From Gottfriedia acidiceleris (GTDB lineage: Bacteria > Bacillota > Bacilli > Bacillales > Bacillaceae_G), in NCBI RefSeq assembly GCF_002128425.1, contig NZ_NESS01000006.1, positions 1 to 64,000 of the forward strand: a DNA stretch of 64,000 nucleotides, given 5' to 3'. The notes under the pieces are model-generated. The model was not told the origin of the DNA and made no database searches. It saw only the letters and a program-made list of their open reading frames with translations. Below, one piece after another: positions 45,952 to 54,552 of the stretch (position 1 is its first letter; each line of letters starts with the position of its first letter). A program made the position numbers and the translations under genes.

Positions 45952-47267
45952 TGTCAAAGAAATTTAAAATCGTGACAATAGGTGGGGGCTCAAGTTATAC
46001 GCCAGAATTGGTTGAGGGAATTATTAAGCGTTATGAACAAATCCCAGTAACAGAGCTGTGGCTTGTTGATGTCGAAGCGGGTCGTGAAAAATTAGAAACA
46101 GTTGGTGCACTTGCAAAGCGTATGGTCAAAAAAGCTGGAGTACCATTGGAAATTCATCTTTCGTATGATCGTCGAGAAGCTTTGAAAGATGCCGATTTTG
46201 TTACAACGCAGCTTCGTGTTGGACAACTAGCTGCACGTGCACTGGATGAAAGAATTCCACTTAAACATGGCTTAATTGGTCAAGAAACAAATGGTGCAGG
46301 TGGATTGTTTAAAGCTTTACGTACAATTCCTGTTATTTTAGATATTTGTAAAGAAGTTGAAGAACTATGTCCAAATGCTTGGATTCTTAACTTTACAAAC
46401 CCTGCAGGTATGGTAACAGAAGCAGCATTAAGATATTCAAATGTTAAGAGATTTATAGGCCTTTGCAATATACCAATTGGAATGGAAATGGGTATTGCAA
46501 AACTATTAAACGTAGATCACTCACGTGTGCGCATTGATTTTGCAGGACTAAATCACATGGTATTTGGAACAGAGGTTTATTTAGACGGAGTTAGTGTAAA
46601 AGAGCAAGTACTTGAAATGATTATGGATCCTGCTAATGCTAGTTTTGTAAAGAACATAGATGCAGAGGAATGGGCACCAGAATTCCTAAAAGCAGTCGAT
46701 GTCATTCCTTGTTCATATCACCACTATTATTATAAAACATCTGAAATGCTTGAAAGAGCATTAAAAGATTTTGAGTCGAATGAAACGCGTGCAGAAGTCG
46801 TACAAAGAATTGAAGCATCTCTATTTGAAAAATATAAAGATGAAGCGCTAGATGTAAAACCGCCTGAGTTAGAAAAACGTGGTGGAGCTTACTATTCTGA
46901 TGCGGCTTGTCGTTTAATTTCATCTATTTATAATGATACAAAAGATATCCAACCAATAAATACGATGAACAAGGGCGCTATTTCAGGCTTACCATATGAT
47001 GGTGCTGTAGAAGTTAGCTGTGTTATTACAAAAGATGGTCCAATTCCACTGACAATCGGGGAATTACCAGTTCCAGTTCGAGGATTAATTCAAACGATTA
47101 AATCTTTCGAACAGACAGCAATTGAGGCTGCTGTAGAAGGAAGTCGCGAGAAAGCAATTCTTGCATTGACGATTAATCCACTTGTAGCAAATGATAAAGT
47201 AGCTGTAGCCATCGTTGACGAAATGCTAGAGGCACATAAAGAATATTTACCGAGGTTTTTTAAATAA
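45951..47267 (+). CDS. Glycoside hydrolase family 4 6-phospho-beta-glucosidase-like enzyme
   Basis: A 438-residue NAD- and metal-dependent GH4 enzyme (LicH/CelF type). The NAD loop is TIGGGSSYTPELVEGI; the metal/NAD region includes ETNGAGG, NFTNPAGMVTEA, GLCNIPIGM and GLNHMVFG. It would split the 6-phospho-disaccharide delivered by the preceding PTS. TAATG overlap with EIIA shows translational coupling. Beta-glucoside specificity is by family likeness; amino-sugar disaccharides cannot be excluded given the upstream salvage operon. Confidence 0.9.
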   Translation: MSKKFKIVTIGGGSSYTPELVEGIIKRYEQIPVTELWLVDVEAGREKLETVGALAKRMVKKAGVPLEIHLSYDRREALKDADFVTTQLRVGQLAARALDERIPLKHGLIGQETNGAGGLFKALRTIPVILDICKEVEELCPNAWILNFTNPAGMVTEAALRYSNVKRFIGLCNIPIGMEMGIAKLLNVDHSRVRIDFAGLNHMVFGTEVYLDGVSVKEQVLEMIMDPANASFVKNIDAEEWAPEFLKAVDVIPCSYHHYYYKTSEMLERALKDFESNETRAEVVQRIEASLFEKYKDEALDVKPPELEKRGGAYYSDAACRLISSIYNDTKDIQPINTMNKGAISGLPYDGAVEVSCVITKDGPIPLTIGELPVPVRGLIQTIKSFEQTAIEAAVEGSREKAILALTINPLVANDKVAVAIVDEMLEAHKEYLPRFFK

Positions 47268-47280
47268 AATGAATGATGTT

Positions 47281-47318
47281 TAAGGCAGCGAACCAGGTGT
47301 GGGCGCTGTCTTTTTTAT
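47281..47318 (+). terminator. Terminator of the PTS operon
   Basis: AAGGCAGCG pairs with CGCTGTCTT (one G-U pair) and is followed by a T-rich tract. Confidence 0.8.
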
Positions 47319-47319
47319 T

Positions 47320-47729
47320 TTTTGACTTATTTAAAGCCCTTCTTAATACTTATTTAATTTGGGATTTCAAACACCTAAATTTACTATAGAAGTCTTACAG
47401 TATTTTTTCATATTTTTTAAAAATTTATGAGTATTTATCTAGGTACATAAATAAATCTAGAACTTTAAGTCTATAAAATACATACTTAAAACGCTAATAT
47501 TATACAAAATTTTACATATTTTTATGAAATGTACAATAAAACTTTAAAAATTTTAAAAATATTGGGAATTTTATAAAGGGATTTTGACTCAATTAAAAGA
47601 ATAATTAATTTATCTATTATTCCTTAAAAAAACTTTTTAAAAAATTATTAAGAAAGTATAGGTATTAATAGGATCAATTAAGATGAAAGGAGATATTAGG
47701 GGGGATCTGGAATAAACCTAGAGGTTGGC
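47320..47729 (+). other. Very AT-rich region upstream of the secreted protease
   Basis: About 410 bases of strongly AT-rich sequence without a gene. It must hold the protease promoter, but the many A/T runs make any single -35/-10 call unsafe. Two purine-rich patches, AAAGGAGATATT near 47688 and GGGGGG near 47699, have no start codon at proper spacing with a long frame. Confidence 0.35.
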
Positions 47730-47831
47730 ATGTTCTTATTTGAGAAATACGTCAATAAATCTGTCGATATACCTCGAATGACACAGGGGAAGTTTTATAC
47801 TAATCTATTTTTTTCACTTAAATTTTCTTGA
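47730..47831 (+). CDS. Possible 33-residue leader peptide or small protein upstream of the protease
   Basis: ATG at 47730 follows AGAGGTTGGC, a good ribosome site with about 5-base spacing. The frame reads MFLFEKYVNKSVDIPRM and continues to TGA at 47829-47831, 13 bases before the protease ATG. Basic and hydrophobic residues are mixed; no signal peptide is evident. It may be a regulatory leader ORF or a small protein; chance is also possible at this length. Confidence 0.4.
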   Translation: MFLFEKYVNKSVDIPRMTQGKFYTNLFFSLKFS

Positions 47832-47844
47832 AAGGAACTGAGAA

Positions 47845-50800
47845 ATGAATAACAAAAAAAATCGTAAAATAACTACATATGCATTAGCATCTGCTCTTGC
47901 TCTTTCTAATTTAGCTTTTGTTTCACCAACTTCAGCTGAATCATACCGACCAGGTGATTTAGCATCCAAGTTGGAACAAATTAAACAATCACAGGAAACA
48001 AAAGAACTACAAAATAAAAACAAAGTATCTGATGCAAAAGCAAATTTAAAAGCGTCAGATAAAGTTCGCGTTATCGTTGAAATGGATGGACAGTCACCAG
48101 TTGAATACGCAACAAAACAAGGGAAATTGTTTAAGGACTTATCTGAAAGTCAAAAGTCTAGTCTTTATGCAAAAGTAAATAGCCAACAAAGTTCGGTAAA
48201 ATCAAAGCTACAATCAAAAGGAATCAACATTAATTATAAAAAACAATTTTCAACTGCATTTAACGGTTTCAGTGGTGTAGTTGCATATGGTGATGTAGCA
48301 AAAATTGAAGCTACTTCAGGTGTAAAAAATGTCTTTTTAGCGAATGAATACAATCGTCCTACAGCTGAACCATCTACACCAGATATGACGAAGAGTCATC
48401 AATTTATCCAGTCTAAAGAAACTTGGAAAGATACTGGTTTTGACGGTAAAGGTATGGTTATCTCCATTATTGACACAGGGATTGATCCTACACACCGCGA
48501 TTTCAAATTAACTGATCCTTCAAAAGAAGACTTAACAAAAGATTCAGTAGCACAAATTGTAAAAGATAAAGCTTTACCAGGTAAATTCTACACTGACAAG
48601 GTTCCTTATGGTTATAACTATTATGACCAAAACAGTATCGTTACGGACCTTGGACCTGGTGCTTCAATGCATGGTATGCACGTAGCAGGTATTACAGCCG
48701 CTAACGGTGACGAAGCAAACGGTGGTATTAAAGGGGTTGCACCAGAAGCGCAAGTTCTTGCGATGAAGGTATTCAGTAATGACCCAAGCTATCCATCTAC
48801 ATGGTCTGATATTTATCTTGCAGCTATTGACGATTCTATTAAACTAGGTGCAGATGTATTAAATATGAGCCTTGGATCTGTAGCATCTTCTTATGAGCCA
48901 AATAGTGCAGAAGATCTTGCAATTACTCGTGCAGTTGATAATGGTATTGTGTGTGCTGTTTCTTCTGGTAACTCTAACCATATTGGTTATGGATGGGGAG
49001 ATCCTCTATCACAAAACCCTGATATCGGTGTAACAGGTGCGCCTGGTCTGAATAAAGATACAATCTCAGTAGCAGCTTCTGGAAATGAAGCTTATCTGTA
49101 TGAACATGCGATTACTGTTGATGGTAATAATGGTCTTAGCGTTGTTGGTAAGGGAATCGATGCTTGGAAAGATCTATCAGATAAATTTGGTGGAAATATT
49201 CCAGTTGTAAATCTTGGCAAAAAAGATGGGAACTACAAATTAGGTGGACCAGATGACTATAAAGGTGTAGATGTTAAAGGGAAAATCGTATTAGTAGCAC
49301 GTGGTACATATACTTTTGCTGATAAAACGAAATATGCCGCTCAAGCCGGCGCAGCAGGTATTATCGTATGGAATGCAAACAACGGTACTCAATATGCTGA
49401 CCAAGGCGGATGGGATGTTCCGATGATGCTTGTTAACTCAAAAGCAGATGGTGAAGCATTATTTAATTCGATTAATGGTTCAGGAACAATTCATGTTAAC
49501 CAAACAGCTAAAAATGAAAGTCCTGAAATGGGCCGTATGACTGGCTTCACTTCATGGGGAGTTACACCTAGCCTTGAGTTAAAGCCAGAAATTACAGCTC
49601 CGGGTGGAAATATTTACTCAACTGTTAATAACAACCAATACGAAGTAATGAGCGGTACTTCAATGGCAGCTCCACACGTAGCTGGTGGTTCAGCATTAGT
49701 ACAAGAGTACTTGAAAAATGATAATCGTTTCAGTTCGTTAAGCTTAAGTCAACGTACTCACTTAGCGAAAGTGTTATTAATGAATACTGCAAAAGTTATT
49801 AATGATTTAGATGGTCATCCATTCTCCCCACGCCGTCAAGGTGCAGGTATGATGCAAATTGAAAACGCTGTTACAACACCAGTTTACTTCTATAGCAAGG
49901 CAACAGGTGAAGCTAAGTACGAATTGAAGGATTTCCAATCTAAGCAAGTATCAATGACTTTTACAGCTAAAAATATTTCTGATAAAGATGCTGAATATAA
50001 AGTTGACACAAATGCGTTAACAGATGAATTCTATAAAACTGCTGATGTTGATCGTAATGCGCTTCAAACAGGTGCATTAGATGGTGCAAAAATAGATGCT
50101 CCTGAAACGATTAAAGTTCCAGCGGGTCAATCGGTTGATTTCACTGTAAAAATTGATTTAACGAATGCAAAAATTCCTGGATTCGATAAAGATGATAAGA
50201 AAATTTTAGTAGATCTTCATGACAACATTTTTGTTGAAGGATCTGTAAATCTTATCGGTACAAATGGCAATCCAAATTTAACAGCTCCATACGTAGGCTT
50301 CTACGGTAAGTGGGACAGTTTGCCAATCGTTGATGGATTCAAAGATCTTGGTGAAACTCGTTATTTTGATTTACAACCGTATTTTAAAAAGAATTATAAT
50401 ATCGATGATGCACATGATATGACAACTGATTATGATAGTACATTCTTGGAAGCTGCTCCTGGAAAGGATGGAAAGAATTATTTCGCGTTTTCACCAAACG
50501 GCGATAACAGTGGTGATGATATTAATGCTCTTCCATCATTCTTAAGAAATGCATCAGAAGTACAATATAATATCCTTGACAAAGACGGTAAATTCCTTCG
50601 CCGTTTAAGTGCTCAATCTGACGTTACAAAAAATGCCTATGACAATGGTAAAGGCACACCGTTTAAGGATAGTGAGTCAACTATTTGGGATGGTAAAGTA
50701 AATGGTGCAGTTATGCCGGATGGTTTTTACAATTACGAGATTAAATCTGTAATTGGCTACGATAATGCAAAGTGGCAGTCTAAGAAGATTCCTGTTTATA

Positions 50801-52266
50801 TTGATACTCATGCTCCAACTATTAAAGCAACTTATGATCCTGATAAGAAAATTGTATCTTGGGAAGGGTCAGATGAAGGAACTGGAGTCAAAGTATATGG
50901 TATTTTCGTAAATGGAACACTAGAAGGCACAACTGATAATACAAAATCTTCTTTTGATTTATCAAAAGCTCCTGCTAAAGCTTTAGTAGAAGTAGTTGCT
51001 ATGGACTATGCAGGTAACGGGGTAGAAGATATTGCTACAATTGGTGACGTAGATCTTCCATTAGTATATATCACTGACGGATCAAAAGATGATAGTGGTG
51101 AATATATTCCAAACTCACCAGAGCCTTGGGGAGCTTACAGTGATAATACAGTTCCAGTTAAAGGTTTCGTAACAGATGATATTGGTATTAAAACAGTTAA
51201 AGTTAACGGAAAAGAAGTTCCAACTACTTTTGATACTAAGACTGGACACTACAACTATTCAACAACTGTAACATTTGACCAAGATGGACCGTTCACTGTT
51301 CAAGTAGAAGCAACAGATTTTGCTAACAAAAATTTCTCAGTTGCACGCCATATTTATGTTGATACTCACGCAGCAGAAATTAATGTACTAAACGCTCCTA
51401 CTCGAGTGAATAAAAACGTAGATGAAGTTACATTTAAAGTAAACTTAAAAGATAACTACAGCTACTTAAACTTCTTCGTTGGTGAAAACCATGAGTTTGA
51501 AGTTCCATTAATTAGTCCAGTGGATGTTGTAAAACCACTAAACAAAGATCATGAAGTAACTGTACCATTAAAAGAAGGACAAAATAAAATTACGTTAAGA
51601 GCGACTGACCTTGCTGGTAATGAAACAGTGAAGGAAGTAGTAATTAATCGTGCAGATGCTCCGATTAAAACTGGTTGGGTAGTTGAAAATGGCAAAAAAT
51701 ACTACTACAATAGCAAAGGTGTTAAAGCAGTTGGTTTAACTACAATCGGTGGTAAAAAATATTACTTCGATAAAGACGGAGTAATGAAAACTAGTTGGGT
51801 AGTAATAAATGGAAAACGTTATTACTTCGATAAATATGGAGTAATGAAAACTAGCTGGTTAGTATTAGGTACTAAACACTATTACTTTGATAAATACGGA
51901 GTAATGAAAACTAGCTGGTTAGAATTAAATGGTAAGAAGTATTACTTCGATAAATACGGAGTGATGAAAACTAGCTGGTTAGTATTAGGTACAAAACACT
52001 ATTACTTTGATAAATATGGAGTAATGAAAACTAGTTGGTTAGTATTAGGTAATAAACATTATTACTTTGATAAATACGGAGTAATGAAAACTGGTTGGTT
52101 AGTATTAGGTTCAAAACACTACTACTTCGAAAGTAACGGAGTAATGTTTACTAATGGTTGGAAAAAAATAAATGGTAAATATTATTACTTCAACAAATCT
52201 GGAGTAATGGCAGTAAATACTACAATCGGTAAATATAAAGTTGGTAAAGACGGAGCAAGAAAGTAA
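47845..52266 (+). CDS. Secreted subtilisin-like (S8, lactocepin/C5a-peptidase type) protease with C-terminal cell-wall-binding repeats
   Basis: 1473 residues. Signal peptide about 1-31 (cleaves near TSAES), then an I9-like propeptide region (about 72-165). The catalytic triad is D210 (IDTGIDPTH), H276 (HGMHVAGI) and S606 (GTSMAAPHVAG). A PA domain (about 435-560) is inserted in the catalytic domain, as in Vpr and lactocepins. Fn3-like/Ig-like domains follow (about 680-1270). From 1277 to the end come nine or so 20-residue aromatic repeats (KYYFDKYGVMKTSW) of the choline/glucan-binding type, likely holding the enzyme at the cell wall. It lacks LPXTG. GAAAGGAACTGAGAA precedes the ATG. A self-contained extracellular protease; substrates unknown. 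Confidence 0.93.
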   Translation: MNNKKNRKITTYALASALALSNLAFVSPTSAESYRPGDLASKLEQIKQSQETKELQNKNKVSDAKANLKASDKVRVIVEMDGQSPVEYATKQGKLFKDLSESQKSSLYAKVNSQQSSVKSKLQSKGININYKKQFSTAFNGFSGVVAYGDVAKIEATSGVKNVFLANEYNRPTAEPSTPDMTKSHQFIQSKETWKDTGFDGKGMVISIIDTGIDPTHRDFKLTDPSKEDLTKDSVAQIVKDKALPGKFYTDKVPYGYNYYDQNSIVTDLGPGASMHGMHVAGITAANGDEANGGIKGVAPEAQVLAMKVFSNDPSYPSTWSDIYLAAIDDSIKLGADVLNMSLGSVASSYEPNSAEDLAITRAVDNGIVCAVSSGNSNHIGYGWGDPLSQNPDIGVTGAPGLNKDTISVAASGNEAYLYEHAITVDGNNGLSVVGKGIDAWKDLSDKFGGNIPVVNLGKKDGNYKLGGPDDYKGVDVKGKIVLVARGTYTFADKTKYAAQAGAAGIIVWNANNGTQYADQGGWDVPMMLVNSKADGEALFNSINGSGTIHVNQTAKNESPEMGRMTGFTSWGVTPSLELKPEITAPGGNIYSTVNNNQYEVMSGTSMAAPHVAGGSALVQEYLKNDNRFSSLSLSQRTHLAKVLLMNTAKVINDLDGHPFSPRRQGAGMMQIENAVTTPVYFYSKATGEAKYELKDFQSKQVSMTFTAKNISDKDAEYKVDTNALTDEFYKTADVDRNALQTGALDGAKIDAPETIKVPAGQSVDFTVKIDLTNAKIPGFDKDDKKILVDLHDNIFVEGSVNLIGTNGNPNLTAPYVGFYGKWDSLPIVDGFKDLGETRYFDLQPYFKKNYNIDDAHDMTTDYDSTFLEAAPGKDGKNYFAFSPNGDNSGDDINALPSFLRNASEVQYNILDKDGKFLRRLSAQSDVTKNAYDNGKGTPFKDSESTIWDGKVNGAVMPDGFYNYEIKSVIGYDNAKWQSKKIPVYIDTHAPTIKATYDPDKKIVSWEGSDEGTGVKVYGIFVNGTLEGTTDNTKSSFDLSKAPAKALVEVVAMDYAGNGVEDIATIGDVDLPLVYITDGSKDDSGEYIPNSPEPWGAYSDNTVPVKGFVTDDIGIKTVKVNGKEVPTTFDTKTGHYNYSTTVTFDQDGPFTVQVEATDFANKNFSVARHIYVDTHAAEINVLNAPTRVNKNVDEVTFKVNLKDNYSYLNFFVGENHEFEVPLISPVDVVKPLNKDHEVTVPLKEGQNKITLRATDLAGNETVKEVVINRADAPIKTGWVVENGKKYYYNSKGVKAVGLTTIGGKKYYFDKDGVMKTSWVVINGKRYYFDKYGVMKTSWLVLGTKHYYFDKYGVMKTSWLELNGKKYYFDKYGVMKTSWLVLGTKHYYFDKYGVMKTSWLVLGNKHYYFDKYGVMKTGWLVLGSKHYYFESNGVMFTNGWKKINGKYYYFNKSGVMAVNTTIGKYKVGKDGARK
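51673..52221 (+). repeat. 60-bp tandem repeats encoding cell-wall-binding modules
   Basis: Six consecutive units from 51781 to 52140 are exactly 60 bases each and start GTAATGAAAACT; diverged units flank them on both sides. Each encodes 20 residues with the pattern KxYYFDKYGVMKTSW. The inner units are nearly identical at DNA level, including the alternating LVLGTKH and LELNGKK variants, which points to recent expansion or gene conversion. Confidence 0.93.
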
Positions 52267-52269
52267 AAG

Positions 52270-52293
52270 GTAAGCTTTTAATTTAAAAGCTTA
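52270..52293 (+). other. Palindromic stem just after the protease stop
   Basis: GTAAGCTTTT and AAAAGCTTAC form a 10-bp stem with a 4-base loop and no T tract after it. It lies directly before the real terminator. Confidence 0.5.
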
Positions 52294-52312
52294 CTAGAAT
52301 TAGGAAAGTTTT

Positions 52313-52353
52313 TATGCATGTATTCGATTTAATTTCGAATACATGCTTTTTTG
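52313..52353 (+). terminator. Terminator of the protease gene
   Basis: A 12-bp perfect stem GCATGTATTCGA / TCGAATACATGC is followed by TTTTTTG. Confidence 0.9.
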
Positions 52354-52387
52354 TTTAGAACTGGATTTATAGGAATGCAAAATGAAG

Positions 52388-52436
52388 AATGCCACAAGAA
52401 AATTAATTCCCTTGTGGCATTCTTCGTTTTTAGTGG
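52388..52436 (-). terminator. Terminator of the amino acid permease gene, probably bidirectional
   Basis: GAATGCCACAAG and CTTGTGGCATTC form a 12-bp perfect stem with T-rich sequence on the + side and A-rich sequence (T-rich on the minus strand) on the other. It lies between the convergent protease and permease genes. Confidence 0.75.
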
Positions 52437-52463
52437 CTTATTAAGTGCCGTTCTTTTGCTACT

Positions 52464-53882
52464 TTAGCTTATTTTAGATTTATTATTGTTGTTTGACGTC
52501 TCTAATGCACTTCTTTTCTTACCATACAACATATAAATAACAAGTCCTATAGCCATCCATACAATAAAACGAATAAATGTAATGCCTGGAAGACTAGCAA
52601 TTAGATAAGCTGAGAATCCGATCCCGATTATAGGAATAAGTGGAACTAATGGTGTTTTGAACCCTCTTTTTAAGTCAGGACGTTTTACACGTAATACAAT
52701 AATAGAAGAACAAATTAATATAAATGCTGTTAACGTTCCGATATTAACTAATTCGGCAACTTCGTTTATTGGAGTAACGCCAGCTACAAAAGCAGTAATT
52801 AAACCAATTATTAAAGTAGGACGATATGGAGTTTTATACTTAGGATGTAATTTGGTAAACCATTTTGGTAATAGACCATCTCTACTCATTGAGAACCAAA
52901 TACGAGATCCAGCAAGCATAAATGAGAACAATACTGATAGAATACCTGTAATAGCAGCGGCAGAAATGATTATTGTAATCCACTTCATTCCGATATTACT
53001 AAATGCTTTTGCTACAGGTGCTGCATTATTAAGTGTTTCATAAGGAGCCATACCTGTAATAATAAGTGACATTGCAACATACAAACATAAAGCGACAGCT
53101 AATGATATGATAACTGCAAGTGGTAAATCGCGTTGAGGTCTTTTTGCTTCTTCTGCTGCTGTAGTTAATGTGTCATAACCGAATACAGCAAAGAATACTA
53201 GAGCTGCTCCACTCATTACGCCATGAAAACCAAAAGGCATGAAAGGATGCCAGTTAGCTGAATTAATATGAAAACTTCCTACGCCAATAACTAATAGAAT
53301 AATACCTAATTTGATGATAACCATTACAGAATTAAATTTAGAACCCATTTCAGTTCCTAATGTAAGTAAGCCCGCAATTCCAAGACTAACTAAAACGGCA
53401 ATTAAGTCAACTTTGTGACCTGCTCCAGTACCAGGTGCGCCTTGTGCCCATACAGGAATATGAACACCCATTTGTAGTAAAAACTCTTGCATGTAGCCAG
53501 ACCATCCAATGGCTACTACTGCAACAACTAGGGCATACTCAAGTAACAAATCCCATCCGATTAACCAAGCTGTACCTTCTCCTAAAACAGCATAGCTGTA
53601 AGTATAGGCACTTCCGGCTACCGGTATTAATCCAGCAAATTCAGCATAACACAATGCTGCTGCTGCGCTAGCTAAACCAGCAATAATAAACGATAAGAGA
53701 ACTGCCGGACCAGCATGTTCAGCCGCTGCTACACCAGTTAATACGAAGATACCAACACCTATGATACCGCCTAAACCGATGGCAGTCAGTTGCCATAAAC
53801 CTAGAACGCGCTTAAGTCCAGTATTTTTAGCCCCATCTCGTTGAAGCTGTTCAATCGACTTTTTCCTGAAAAAAGCATTCAT
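52464..53882 (-). CDS. APC-family amino acid permease (YfnA/CAT-like)
   Basis: 472 residues with about twelve membrane helices. The first helix carries AIGLGGIIGVGIFVLTG, the APC substrate backbone motif, and FAVFGYDTLTTAAEEAKRPQRDLP is the conserved consensus of cationic/branched-chain type permeases. The C-terminal tail is short and polar. AAAAGGGGGAGTC precedes the ATG on the minus strand. It may carry basic or branched-chain amino acids; sequence alone does not tell. A long leader with a cre-like site lies upstream. Confidence 0.9.
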   Translation of the reverse strand: MNAFFRKKSIEQLQRDGAKNTGLKRVLGLWQLTAIGLGGIIGVGIFVLTGVAAAEHAGPAVLLSFIIAGLASAAAALCYAEFAGLIPVAGSAYTYSYAVLGEGTAWLIGWDLLLEYALVVAVVAIGWSGYMQEFLLQMGVHIPVWAQGAPGTGAGHKVDLIAVLVSLGIAGLLTLGTEMGSKFNSVMVIIKLGIILLVIGVGSFHINSANWHPFMPFGFHGVMSGAALVFFAVFGYDTLTTAAEEAKRPQRDLPLAVIISLAVALCLYVAMSLIITGMAPYETLNNAAPVAKAFSNIGMKWITIIISAAAITGILSVLFSFMLAGSRIWFSMSRDGLLPKWFTKLHPKYKTPYRPTLIIGLITAFVAGVTPINEVAELVNIGTLTAFILICSSIIVLRVKRPDLKRGFKTPLVPLIPIIGIGFSAYLIASLPGITFIRFIVWMAIGLVIYMLYGKKRSALETSNNNNKSKIS

Positions 53883-53889
53883 CCAAAGA

Positions 53890-54468
53890 CTCCCCCTTTT
53901 TGTGAATTATCTGTATTTTTAGTAAATAGCACACTGCTTAAAAGAGTGCGTAGTAACTAATCAATTTGTATCGGGAGAGAGTGATTCTAATTCCCAAAAT
54001 TGATGGAGGAAAGACTGTTAATCCTCTAAATTTTCCGTAAGCGTTTTCTAATGCAAATACGATAAACACTTAAATCGATGTATGGAATGGGAAGCATAAT
54101 CCTTTCCTACAAATATATTTTTTGTATTGTAACATAGTTCAATAATCCTACGCAATTATAGTATGAATGTTTTAAATATTATATTTTGAGCTAATAAAAT
54201 ATTAATTCTAATTAATTTAATGGAAGTTTGTGCGAAAATACATAGATTTATCAAGGCATTCTGTGGCTTTTTTAGTAGACTCTACTAATTTGAACTTTCT
54301 GTTAAACATTCAAACATAATCGATAAATTATTTTTCGGATATTAAAATTTGAATATTCCGAAATAATAAAAAATACTTGAATCATCCTTTTAATTTAATC
54401 AAAAAGACAAATAAAAAGGCTTATTAAAAAAAACATATTAAATATTTATGATTTTCTAAAAAATCTCC
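53890..54468. other. Long divergent regulatory region between permease and membrane-fusion gene
   Basis: About 670 bases separate the two starts and no gene is seen. The permease side (minus strand) has pairable stretches, ATCAATTT with AAATTGAT (around 53971-54004) with an inner GGGA/TCCC, a cre-like site, and a possible -10 TATAAT at 54160-54155 without a clear -35. A leader of up to 265 bases would result. The right part is extremely AT-rich. I find no T-box or lysine riboswitch core. Confidence 0.35.
54036..54049 (+). promoter_or_regulatory. cre-like CcpA site in the permease leader
   Basis: CGTAAGCGTTTTCT matches the cre consensus TGWAARCGYTWNCW at all but the first position. It sits about 160 bases upstream of the permease start, within its probable leader, suggesting carbon repression. 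Confidence 0.45.
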
Positions 54469-54497
54469 TTGAAACACTTTTTAAAAAAATAGACAAT
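54469..54497 (+). promoter_or_regulatory. SigA-type promoter of the membrane-fusion gene
   Basis: TTGAAA (54469-54474) and GACAAT (54492-54497) are separated by 17 bases, giving a leader of about 50 bases to the ATG at 54553. Confidence 0.5.
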
Positions 54498-54552
54498 AGA
54501 TATAGGAGAAGTTCGTATTAAGTTATTGGCAAGATTAGGAAGGGGTATAGTT

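Noticed and set aside
51673-52221. Regular repeats considered as a CRISPR array
   Set aside because: They are in frame with the protease, have no unique spacers, and encode aromatic cell-wall-binding modules.
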